A stretch of DNA of 64,000 nucleotides, taken from Drosophila pseudoobscura. Lineage: Eukaryota; Arthropoda; Insecta; Diptera; Drosophilidae. The position numbers and the translations under genes are program-made. The DNA is taken from the NCBI RefSeq assembly GCF_009870125.1, contig NC_046680.1:16697501-16761500 (forward strand), read 5' to 3'. Shown here piece by piece: positions 37,841-49,875 of the stretch; within the stretch, counting starts at the first letter, position 1; each line of letters starts with the position of its first letter. The notes beneath the pieces are model-generated. The model did no database searches and was not told where the DNA came from. It saw nothing but the letters and a program-made list of their open reading frames with translations.

Positions 37841-40032
37841 AGGGAGAGTCCTTATCGGCGGCTTATCAATCTTTATGATGGCAACTAATGCACTTGGCGT
37901 GCAGCCGCCTCGAACTCTCAGAGTGGTAGAGTGGTTTGTGTTGGCATTGAACTTTCGCCAAGTTGAGAATGGAGACAGTGCATAGGCCCAGCCTAAAACA
38001 ATGGGCCTGAACGGCAACCGACGACTCTACTGACCCACTTGGCCGGAAAGCAGCACAGCACAACAGCATCATAATCATGGCTGCAAAATCCTATATCAAT
38101 AATTGACTTGAAAGCAAACAATTTATGATGACCTAAGCCAAAGCGAAGCAGCAAAGCGAAGCACCAAATCGAAGCGAGGAGCCTTCGAAAAGGGTGCGGT
38201 AATCAATGGAATTGGCCAATGGAGGGGAGGATTGAGATTGTGATTGAGCCAAATGGATAAGGCCGACTCAGCGAAGAGACCTGAAAACCGATGACGTTGT
38301 CGATGGCCAAGATGATGATGATGCTGATGATGATGCTGATAATATAAGCGATGAACGATAGAGCACGTCGAGTGGAAACAGCGGCAGGGGCTGGGGCTGG
38401 CAGCCCACGCAAACTAATGTGAAAGTTGGAGGGGCAGGATGACTGGGCAAGGATGGAATGGCGGCTGCCTCGGAACTGTTGCTGCAACGGATGACCTTTG
38501 GAGAGCATCCCGTTGAGCTCCCAAGTGAAAACATCTCGAGAGCAATAAATGGCAGACGAATGAAAATCTTAAATTCCCAATGGAAAAGCAAGGCAAATAA
38601 ATATCTTATGGGTAAACAACATTATTGGAGGGGGGCATCGGCATCAGGCTCTCGGGGAGCATAGAATAGCAGCTAAAACAAAAGCCAACTGGGTCAGCAA
38701 GTCAAGGACCAGTCGGTCCGCTGGTCCGCCAGTCTGCCAGTTCCCCTGGGGGCAACTGGTTTCGATTTGGCCCAATCCAATTCCGTTTGCAGAATTTCAC
38801 CTGAGAAATATCATGGACAGTAGCAAATAAGTGCATACATTTTTGAACTGCAAATCAACGTAATGATGACTCGATATTCTGACGGTACGGTGCTGGTGCT
38901 GGTGCTGCTCTCAATGCGATACTCTTGCTCCGCCTCCTGGCCATAGTTGACTTTCTGACAAACTCCCCTTAGAGCAGCAGCGTTAGACGTCCAACTTGTA
39001 CTCGTGTTTCCCTCATCTTCATCATCATCCTAGAGATGGAGTTGCTCTTCGAGTCCGAGTTGCTCGGTTGGTTTCAGCTTTTCAGCTGACTCACTTATGT
39101 ACTAGCAAAATTGGCATAAACATATATATTAGAAGTGAAGGACACTGAAAGAAATGGACAGGGACTCGGATTTCAGTTTTCTGGGGCCTCTACAAAGTGC
39201 ATCGTCATTACTAATGGCTCAAGGGGCTGGAAGGACATGCTGATGCGAGAAATTGCAAGGGTTTTCGGTAACTGAATGTATTGAGAAATATAAGAGGGAA
39301 CTGAAAGTTAATTGATGTGTAATATAGCCAGCAATAAACTGCTTCAGTTTGGAATTGAACTGGAACTGGAGTTTTACCCATTTCATTTAAGGGAATGTTT
39401 GACATACCATTTCTCGAACCTAATTATACAGAGCAAGCAACCTGTAATCGATAGAATTTAGTGAAATCATCACTAAAATTTCCTGTCTAGCTGAAGTTCC
39501 AAATGGTCAAGCCCTTTCCAAGAACCAAAACTCATTATAGCCCCTACCCGTACACGTGCTTCTCTGCTAGACTGGTAAATATCTTTTGTTATCCAAGTTC
39601 GAAACTGAAAAGTCCACATTAATTACGTGTTTCTTCTAACAATATAGTACGAGATGCAGTACGGAGCAAGACACAAGCCCCCAACGGGGGCCGGGGTAGC
39701 ATGGCTAATCAGGTCCAAAGCCCCGCTTTGTCCGCCGCCCTGGAGAGTTGTCCATTGCCTTGTCCATTGTACCGTTTCGGTCTGACATCATTAAGAGCAC
39801 ATATCCACGTATCTACGACGGATCCGCTCGAGGCAGTGGCCAACTAATAACCGCCGACGATGAGAATGAGAATGCGAATGTGGATGGGGGCTGGGGATGA
39901 GGTCGATGAGACGTCCGACGCATAGCGCCACTTAAGCGAAGACGCTGTGCGTCAAGCAGCGCCCGCGAGGCCAGCAGTCCAGCAGCTCCAGCAGCTCCAG
40001 TCATCGCTTGAGGTTGAGGTTGAGCTTGTGGC

Positions 40033-40053
40033 TGCGGCGGCGGCGGCGGCGGC
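40033..40053. repeat. CGG trinucleotide microsatellite
   Basis: About seven CGG units in a GC-rich patch; it explains poly-Arg/poly-Ala stretches in chance frames here. Confidence 0.8.
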
Positions 40054-43000
40054 GACTCCACAGTGACTCCACTGCAACTCTGGCTGCTTGTAAGCTGTCA
40101 AACTCGAAAATTTGCAATGACAGCAAACATTGCCAGGGCGCAGATAAGCAGCGGAATGGACGCCGCCGTCGTCGTCCACCTCGTGGCACAAACTAAAAAC
40201 TCATTGTCAGGCGCGCTGTCTGTTGGCCAGCCGATCCGTTGGCCAGAACAGCCACTGCTCCACCGCTGCCTCCGCAGCACTGGGGGTGCGTTGCTGCATA
40301 ATAAACTGCGGCAGGGACTTGCCAGAGGGGCAGGCAGCCAAGAGACGGAACAATAGGGCGCCAGTAGAACCGCTGCTGCTGCTCTGGGGGTACTCTGGGG
40401 CTGGTTCTCCTGCTGCTGTGGCGGCAAAAGACAGCAAAGAAACAATAAACACACCAAAATAATGTAATGAGTGGCAGCGAATGGAGGACAAGTGCAGCTT
40501 AGGTTGCTACATGACCGCACAGTGGGTGTGATGGCTAGCCCTCTGTGAAGCCTTCGATGGAACATTCTGTATCTGAAATGCTTAAGCTTCGTTCCAAGTC
40601 CCCAATTGGTGTGCCCCACTGTGCCCGATGACACACCGGAGCAGAGCTCTTCCTTCGCTTGAACTAAAGAGCATATTAAAATCATTTTTAAGCGAGTCCC
40701 GTGAGAAACTCGCCGAGTGGGCGCGTCTGCAGTTCTTAAACAGAGAGCGAGAGGGGGGAGCGGCGGCTGGTCTTCCATAATTGATGCACCATGCATTACT
40801 AGACAGAACTGCAGAATGACATCAAAAGGGTCCCTCCCCTGCCGTGGGGCCATCGATCGGCGCTGTCCCCCATCTTCACTTCTTATTAATTAGGAATTAT
40901 TTTAATTAACGTAATAAATTTGTGGCCTGCCATGGGCCATGGCCAGCGAGCAGGCAGACAACAAATTCGCGGTCATATAACTCTTTCTTCTCTCTTTTTT
41001 GTTTGGGTTTTTTTTTTGGCCTTTGGGATTGGCTGCTGGCTGGTGGCTCCATAGCGTTGCATGCTTTTGTCGAACGCAGCCCGAAAATGTGCGAAAATTT
41101 ATGTTGCTTGCGATTTTGGCGACGACTTGTTTGCAACTTGTTAGCCATGTTCGATTCGCGATTCGCATGGGGCTTCCACTGGCCATCGTCAGCAGCTCTG
41201 CGAGGCGATGCGATGCGTGTCTGCCTGGCAAGTGGGTCAGAGTCACATCCGAAGTCAAAGCCAAAGTCAGAGTGAGAGTCAGAGGCAGAGGCAGTGCAGC
41301 TTCGCAACGCATCGTTTCGCTTGGCCCCTGCCAAATTTCAATTAAATGCACATAAATTAAAAATTAGTAATAACCCGGGAACGTGGACCCAAAACAAAAC
41401 GATGCCAGGCACGCAAAGGAGCAGGAGAGGCCGATGCCCGAAAAGAGGAGCAGCTGTCGCCCGCATAGTTTGGGATGCGGATGCGGGAACGTGACCCGTC
41501 CTGAAAGGAATCTGTGGCCCCCATAAGCCATCCATCCAGCCAGCCAGAGAAGCAGTCAGGCAGAGAGTCAGTCGGGCAGCAGTCGGCCGGCCTATTAATT
41601 AGCCAAACTTCAACACCTGCTGTGTGTGCCAGGCAAATTAACTTGACAACTGGTGGATCTGAGCTGGGATTGGGATTGGGTTGGCCAATTCCGATGAACG
41701 CCTCACCGAGCTTGGGTTTTGGGCTTTGAATTGGAAAATAATTGTGCGTCGGCCATTAAATTACAATGCCCGGATGGTTAGTCGTAGCAGAGCCACTCCC
41801 CATCCACCCAACTAGGGGCCAGAACAGGTGGCAAGAACATTGGAACCACGTCGGGGCAATTAAAGCATTATAAATAAACAAAGAGCTAATAGTTATTAAC
41901 TAATAACTGGCACGCGGCAGTTGCAAGGCCTGTTGGCAGTAAAAGTTTTCCGCTTTTCCGCCTATTCGACTTTCGTGGGCGCTGTCACTGGAGTCCATGA
42001 AATATTTATGCCATTCCCACCTGACTACGGGGGGGTCAAGGTTGTCAAAGGCGAACAATCAATGAACTTTGGAGCAGCGGCATGTAATTGGTGGGCCCTT
42101 CGAGGGGAAGGCTCGAACGGATTCGGCGATAAGGCAATCAAAAAGCACTTCTAAATATAGTCAAAGAAAAACAAAATGCTGACTTTGTATAAGTCAGACG
42201 GTTCGTAGGTAAAATATGGTTTCATATACCAGACTCTTTAATGTTGGACGTTCCAGTCATTCCAGCGGCTCCAGCCGTTCAATTAAATCTAAATGGTCAT
42301 GTATCCCAGCCAGGGTTCATGCCAATTCCCCTGCTCATTTTCGAAACTCCCCTCGAATCAACCGCCTTGTCAGGTGCCTTTCGACACACACCTGTGAGCA
42401 TTCTCAGCCCTGTTTCTGGGCCTCAGACCGAATCCCAAACCGAACCCCAACCCCAACCCCCGATTCACGTGGCTTAATGTTGTAACATACAACCGCAGAA
42501 CAACAACAATTACAATGGCAGAAACACCTTTACCCTTAAACTCTTACGCACACGCATACAGACAGATACACACGCGCATAAACAACTTCCACACCATTTA
42601 CAGTTCATTGAATTTTCCTGATAAATACGCATAATTTGTATACATACTCGTACAATATTCAGAGTCCTCCTCCGTGCATGTACGTATGTATGGGTGCGTG
42701 ATTTGCTGCATTCTGCTTCAATGAGTTGGCAGCGCGGCTGACAGCAGAACGGCAGGCAGCGCCGGAGGACGCCCTGACTGACACTGACACGGCAAAGGAG
42801 GAGCGGTGGTGCGGAGCAGGCAGGAAAAGAGAAAGGAGCCATAATTACTTTGAAATAAGCAGAAATTGAACATGCGCCTCCCAGCCGAAACCCATCGTTA
42901 CCCCACAAGAACACACGCACATCCCAAATGAAGAAACCCTGAGCGAAGTCCTCTGGTATACCCTTTCCGATCCACCTTTCCATTGCCAAAAAGTCCTTCA

Positions 43001-46000
43001 TTCTCTGTGTTGCAAATATTTGGGCGAAACCCATATGCCCCGCTTGAAGGGTAGAAAAAGGGGAAGGAGCAGCAACTTCTTCACATCGTTGCCAACATCA
43101 ACAGAAAAACATCAAAAACTTTTGTACATTAAATCAAGCATCCTTCGCCATTTGTTGCTATTAACGTCACGGGTCCCTCGCTCTGTCTCCATCTCTCCCT
43201 CTCACACCGTCTCTCTCGCTCTCTTTGGGTAGCTCCATCTCTTTCTACGCTGCTGATTTTCCGTTAATTTCCGCAACGCGGCAATCGTTGACTTTTCAAC
43301 GGGAGCAGCATCAGGCCCCAACAGCATGGCAGGGGCACGGTCCTCCGCTCCACGGAACACACTGGAGAGCCATTAGCAGCCGCCAAGAGGGTGGAGCGGC
43401 GGGTGGCTATGTAATGGCTCACATGCTAATTCACACACCCACACACACAAACACACATACGGATCAGTGACGATGTGGATAGGCGGCCGGCTCTTCAGGC
43501 TGTGTTTTGTATCCCCATCGAAGTCGTTGATTTTCCCCATTTCATCCTTTTACACGCTTCCTCCTTTTACATTTTTACATTTTCACTTTTCCCCTGCTTT
43601 CCCAACGTCTGGGCATCTCTTTCGCTCCCATTCTTTTAAATGCGCGTGAATGAGTAATTTTTGTTTACACTTTTGTAAATAAAGATTTATGTCGCTTTGG
43701 GGGCGCCACCAAAAGCCCAAGGCACGTGGCAGCTTGTCGATAAAAAAAGGAACGGAAAGGAAAGGAAAGACCGTGTGCAGTTTATTTACGCAAATTGATT
43801 AGTTCGATTATGTTCGAGAGTCAAATACGAGGATAGAATGGCTTACAGTCCTAGGCCCCCGATGAGACATTAAAAATCCTTCCCATCGCCTGTCACTGGG
43901 TGTCGATAAGGTGGAACTAATGTGCGGTTTGGGGAAAAGCGATGAAGTTGACAAAAATCCCGGAAACTGGGTCAACAAATATAAAGTTAATCGTCCAGAT
44001 ACGCAATTGAAGGAAGCTTTGTGGATGGGGTATAAAAATTGAATTAATAGGATATGAGAATGGGGTATAAAAAGGTACAAAATATCCTATAGGTAGGAAG
44101 TCAGAGGTTTTGAACGATAACTAAAATATGGTTAGGACATTTTTCAATTCATTTTATTCGGAAGTTTTAGAGCATGATCTAAAGAAATCGAATGACTATC
44201 CATAATTAGTCATGTGTACAAATCTATTTACGAATGTGTGTACGTGTGTTTAAAGATAATTCTGTATACAATTTTGCATCAATTTGGATCCGATTACATC
44301 TAGAGCCCTTCTCGAATCACTCGGATCGGATCATTAAAAGTTTTATGCTAAGCAAATGCAGTATACAATTTTCTTTGCATGGCTTTCGCTCCGGCAAGTC
44401 CTGCCACTTGGCAGGCGACCGGAAAACTTTTCATTTTCCAACAACAGCAACTGGCTGGCAAAGTGGAAAAGCTGAGCAGAGCAAGTACAAAAGAAAAAAC
44501 CGACTTAAAATAGGAAAAGTCAACATGAGCTGCGCCATTGCGTGTCCTGGGACAGGACGTTTGCCCAGGACTAACTTATTTTATTCCAGGGTAGAGCAGG
44601 CCAGAGCCAGTTCTGGGGCCAGTGCTGGGGCCAGGGCCTGTACAATGATAATGTGAGTCGCCCAGATAGGAGGACAGTGGAGGAGTGGGGACGAAGCCAA
44701 GGCAAACACAAAGATGAGATTTGCTCTTCTCCGGGGGCACAAAAGCGTAACGGCGCTCAAAATGACTGACACGGCTAGCTGGTCACATGGTCAAGAGCGT
44801 GAAGCGAGCCATGGCTATAAAGCACACACAGACATCCCATTCGCACACACAAACACACACACTCGGACTTCCGTATCCCTCACACACAAGCTCACACACA
44901 CACAGGGATAACGTGAAATGCGAAATGAAATTCCGTAGAACATTTTGTATCTTGCTTAGTTGTTTTAAACTTTATTGTTTACGCTTGTGATCAGCAGCGG
45001 GTCTCTGAACAGGACCCTGCCACGGCTCCACGGCTGGCACTCTCCGCTGCTGCCCCAGCGTCCCATTCTGCTGCTGCTGTTGCTGATTTTGCCTTCTCTG
45101 GCCATTGTGTGGCTCTAAAACATAAACGGAAGCGATTTATGGCGCAAACACAATGAACGAGCGAGCCAACATCTACAGCAACTAAAACGGCAAACAACAT
45201 ACAAGAAGATGACATACAACAACTACAACAATCACACACAAAAGAAACGGGACACGGGGCACGGTCACAACAATTTGTGTAGTGTTGACCAGGAAAAGTC
45301 CTGCGTCTTGCGTCCTTCGTCCTGCGTCCTGCGTCCTCATGACAGCTCATAAAAAAAGAAGACCAACTCAAACAAACGGAAAGGAGAACTCAAGATGGCT
45401 TTTACGACGGACAAAGCCAAAACAAAAGCTAAAACCAACAACAACAAAAAAACTCAAAAAAATAACGATGATAATGTTTAATGCATTTGAAAAGCTTCCA
45501 AAATCATGGCTAAGGAACTTAGCAGACAAAAAGTTGTGGGAACACTATTAAAAAATACATCAAGACTGTACTTATAAGATCGAGTATAAGTTTATTTTGA
45601 GGGAATAATAACAACGGTTCATCCTTTCATCCGATAGGGTTCAATTGTATTTTAAACTATAGCTGCCCCAATTCTTGGGCTCCATTCAATTGAAAATCCA
45701 GCTATATCTGGCTCCTTTTCCAGTTCCAAAAGTTGGCTAGAATTCCGCCAGGCTGCCAACACCAGACAAGGGGTCTGGGGTCCGGCGTCCAAGTTCCAAT
45801 TTCAGCATTGTTCGGTGGCCGCAACTAAAGTGCTTGTCACTGGTCACGGGCCCGGAAGTATCTTTATTTCAGCTTTGTTTGCACTTGCTTACACACACTC
45901 TCCTCGCTCGTACACTAACACACTCATACATATAAGAGTGCTTGCAAGTGTAGAGAGAGGAAAGGAAGTCCAAGTGTTATTATCCTGCTTAGCCATAATA

Positions 46001-46805
46001 CGTTGTTAAAACGTCGAGTCTTTGTCATTTGCTGGGCCCTACTAAAAATCACAAGAAATTGAAAAATACCACCGACTCGGGGACGGAGAAGTGGGATGAG
46101 ATGGGATGAGGGCTTCCAAAAATAAAAAATTCCACGGCATCCCACCCTCCAAAAAAGGGAGGAAGCGAGATTCCTGTGGGAATCGTTGACAGGCGCGTGG
46201 CCATTTTGTCTTTGCGCCTTGGAGGCGACTTTATTAAATTTTCAGCAGAGGAAATGCCTCGAGTACTTTGGCCGTCCCTTTGATTTTGATTTGCGGCCAT
46301 TTTTGTGAGCCATTGCCATTTCCGTTGTGAATATTTCCCGTGTACTCCGTACACCTGTACACCTGGCCTGGCCTGGTCTGTCCTGTCGTGTCCTGTCTTG
46401 CCCTTCGTTTGTAAGGGAGCTGTATAAACAATTAAGTTCATTAATTTTCAATTAATTCCATTAATTGAAGCGGAAATATGCGTTTCATTTGATTTGTTTT
46501 GATAGTAGACCATAAAGGGTGTGAGTGGAATTTTGTAGATGAATTTCTTTTCGTTAATTTTTTTTCCTTCTTCGAGCTTCTGCCTTCGACCATCTCCATT
46601 CGACCTTTTCCCTTTCCCTTTACAGTCCCTACCCACCACTTGCAATTAATTACGTCAGCCAAACCACAATTAAAATTAATTTGCCTGGCTAGATGGCTGG
46701 AGAAGGAAGAACAAAGCAAAGAAAAAAAGGAAAGAAGAGGAGCGCCTCTGACCAGGAGGAGCCGGACAAACGCATCCCGGAAGCTGGCTGGCAAAGCGTT
46801 ACCAA

Positions 46806-46839
46806 TACCCAGTACTCAGTACCCAGTACCCAGTACCCG
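46806..46839. repeat. CAGTACC heptamer repeat
   Basis: Four to five units of CAGTACC, one with a base change. Confidence 0.75.
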
Positions 46840-48487
46840 GTCGGAATTCCAGTCCCAGTTTTGGCTCTGCCCTCCCTCTCCCATTGGGGATCTCCATGTC
46901 TGGCAATAAAAATTCTCGGCGTAATTAAAATCAAAGGATTTCGCATTTAACAATTTATGTGCGCTATAATTTTTGGGGCGGCAGTGGAGACAACGTATCT
47001 GCTCGTAAATTGTGCCACGCCTCCCGTCAGCGTCGCGACGCCGGACCCCCCGCCGAAAAGCGCTTTATGGTCGTTAATTTGTTGGCCATGGGAGCGCGGG
47101 TGGGGATACGCGGTGGAGGCAGGATGCGGCGGTATGGAGCAGGATGCCAACTGGGGGAACTGTGTGCAAATGATTTGTTTCCTTGGCGCCTGTTTGAAAA
47201 CAAAGGCTGCTGACTGACCAGACAACGACAACGCCAACGACAACGGCACGACTGCACGTGACTGCATGCCACACATGCCACAGGGCACACAGCGCCAGCA
47301 CTCCCCCGCCTTCCCTCACCACGCACCCTGCACCACGCACCATGTACAGTGCATTTCATCGCTAATTTAAGTTAATGGTCATTGTTGTAAATTACATTAA
47401 TTTTAATGCGATTTCGCACACACGCATGCACCGGAAGTGCTCCCAATCTGCCGCTGCAACCAGGTTCCCTCCGTTGCCACCCGGCCGACTAGCCTACGCC
47501 GTGAGCTACCCGCCAGCGGCGCACGGAAAGGCTTTTAAGTGTGTGATTGTTTGGCCATTGCACTTTTATGCAATTACCGCACTAACAAATTACATCAAGT
47601 GTCACAAATGAATGCATTTATGATGTGCATTTTAACAGGGAAGCGGTAGGCGGGGAAATCGACAGCCAGAATAGTTGGTGGCGAGTCCTGCAGAAGTTCA
47701 GCAAGTGGCCCTGTTAAGTATGCTAAAGTGCACTCGGTCCATGTGTGCGAGTAATTAAAATGCATTTTGCACGGCCAAAGGATTACAATCCTTGTATACC
47801 CGGAACGAGTGCAACGTTGTGCAATCCGTATGCAACCATATGATAATCCCAATAGTCGCAGGTTTGACCTACATTTCTACCAAAGCTCTACCAAATCCCC
47901 TTTCTTAGCCACGTATTGTTCATGACCAGGTAATTCCTTTGGTTTCAAAGTTCCTGCAAGAAGAGCCTCATTTCTTCGAATGAAAACCGCAGCCCGGAAA
48001 TGCATATTTTATGGCTCCGAGTCAACATCAGCGTTTTCCCACTCCCCGAACAGACAGACATCGTTAGGCCTTGGCATTTGAGCTGGATTCTTTGCTGAAA
48101 AGCAGCCATGTTAGTGCATTTTTTGTGTCACAACAGCAAACAAGTGCGGTAGTGCTGTGTGGCCGCCACTCCCGAACACAGAAAACAGAGCACAATTCTG
48201 GGAACGCTCACGAAACTCGACTTCATTTGAATAAAAAGTAGCAAACACCAACAGCCATAGAGGCAGTAGCAATACCAGCAGGAGGGGTGCAGCGCAAAAA
48301 TGTCAGGTGCCAAATGGGCAGCCGCAACAAACGTGGCGTATACGCAATGTGGGGCTGGGTAGCGATGGCACATAGGAAAAGCAAACGGAAGGCGCAACGC
48401 CATGCCCCCTCTTGGCTGCATGGAGAAGAGGAGCCATGCACTGAACGACTGATTGAACAGCAAACATGTCGCTCGCAGCAGCATCGG

Positions 48488-48523
<36 letters not shown>
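48488..48523. repeat. TC dinucleotide microsatellite
   Basis: Long TC run of about 16 units with one TG interruption near the left edge. Confidence 0.85.
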
Positions 48524-48525
<2 letters not shown>

Positions 48526-49557
48526 CCTCCCAGCTCATGTAAAACACATGTTGCCTGCCCCTTATTTCTTTCGCCCCGTATATCGGTTAGTACCCCCCAC
48601 CCGTAGTGCCCTGGTGGAGCCAATTTTAAGCAAATATTATTGTTTGCATTTATGTTTGTGTCTGATATGGCACGGGCGACAATACACTGGCATGCGTGCG
48701 TATGTGGCAGGTCTTTCTGACCTCACCAGGTGGGGCAGCACTGTCGCCCAGGAAAATCTTGATCGCCAATAGTTAATAGAAAAGGGAAATATATAAGAAA
48801 CATCAGCCATGCTCCCTGTACTCCGCAGATCGGAAGTTAACAAAGAAACTTGAAGAAGATTCGACGAGGTGAAATTGAGAGAAAGTTGATCGTCGACATG
48901 CAACTAAATCGTTGCATGTGGTCCAGTGTAAAGTGAGGTTTACATATGCGTATACATATGTATATGTGTGTTGTATGTATGTATGTGTGTTGGACTTGCG
49001 GAAATGCCGATGCCTATGCCGTTGTTGCTCTAGGTCCTGTTCTTATTATTGCTTCTCCTAATGTTGCTGTTGCGCTTGTGTGACTTGGGGCGTGGCATGG
49101 AGCAGCTTGTAAACACAACCACAAATTAAAATATGTTTGCTTATGCAATATTCAGTGCAACACTGTTACCGAACGGTAAACTACTCTTACAGCCGATGCC
49201 AGTGCATAAATTAAAAGTTTGCAACGTTTCCACCGAGCCAAAGTTTTCCGATCCGAAGCTAATTATGCATAAAGCCGTGAACCATGACACGGGTTGTATT
49301 TTCCTTATGGTCTGCTGCTGCTGTTGCTTTTCCCTTCTTGCAGTACAGATCCTGAGAACGGGGCCCCAGGAGTGGCATATTATGACAGCTGCCCTGACGG
49401 ACTGACTGACTGACAGTCTGCGGTGGAAGCGCCTGTCGGCAGCGGAAATTAAACGCCTCGGATTGCGTGCCCGTCACACATAAAACAGCCAACAGAACAG
49501 CCTCGGAGGCCATTGGCCAACAAATTGATTAGCGGCCTCGACTGGTGTTAATGGCAG

Positions 49558-49564
49558 TATAAAA
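49558..49564 (+). promoter_or_regulatory. TATA box candidate for the 91-codon ORF
   Basis: TATAAAA at 49558 is followed 24 bp later by TCACTT (49582-49587), which fits a loose initiator. The gap from TATA to the start A is 26 bp, against about 30 bp typical in flies. Confidence 0.3.
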
Positions 49565-49599
49565 CTCTCAAGGCAGGAAGATCACTTGTTCCCACAGTC

Positions 49600-49875
49600 A
49601 TGACTGATTGCTTAAACAAGAAAATATCCTTCCATCGAGTTGAAAGCGAACCCGAATGCTTTCTGGTCTTGCCTTGGCCAAGTACCATCAGAGTTAGACG
49701 TCAGATATGCAAGAAAGCTAACAATAATGAGACTGAGAGTGATCAGAAAAGATTAAGCCATTCATGCGGAAGTGATTTGCACACAAATGACTTAAGTGAG
49801 CAACTTATAGGGGAGAAAAAGAAGGTATCCCCGCAATTTAGATCATCAGCAGAGAAGAGAGTATTTTCTGCTTAA
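49600..49875 (+). CDS. candidate small single-exon gene behind a TATA box, 91 aa
   Basis: The open frame of 91 codons starts at the first ATG and encodes a charged, basic protein (MTDCLNKKISFHRVESEPEC...). Acidic and basic residues are mixed, there are no repeats, no membrane span and no signal peptide. A TATAAAA box lies 42 bp upstream and an initiator-like TCACTT 18 bp upstream, close to the spacing of a real core promoter though a few bases short. No family is recognised, and no AATAAA is seen just downstream. It may be a young lineage-specific gene or a chance ORF. Confidence 0.35.
   Translation: MTDCLNKKISFHRVESEPECFLVLPWPSTIRVRRQICKKANNNETESDQKRLSHSCGSDLHTNDLSEQLIGEKKKVSPQFRSSAEKRVFSA

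Larger units (their letters stand above)
31094..49557. other. long gene-free stretch
   Basis: Over 18 kb with no supportable gene. The longest frames (35280-36005 and 40098-40853, both minus, 241 and 251 codons) lie in GC-rich DNA where stops are rare. They show no family and no splice support. Simple repeats and AT-rich TAATTA clusters near 40882-40920 and 46430-46470 are the main visible structure. Confidence 0.5.

Noticed and set aside
40098..40853. 251-codon minus-strand ORF
   Set aside because: Cys/Pro/Arg-rich composition, overlaps a CGG microsatellite, and other frames of the same DNA are also open; it looks like a by-product of base composition.
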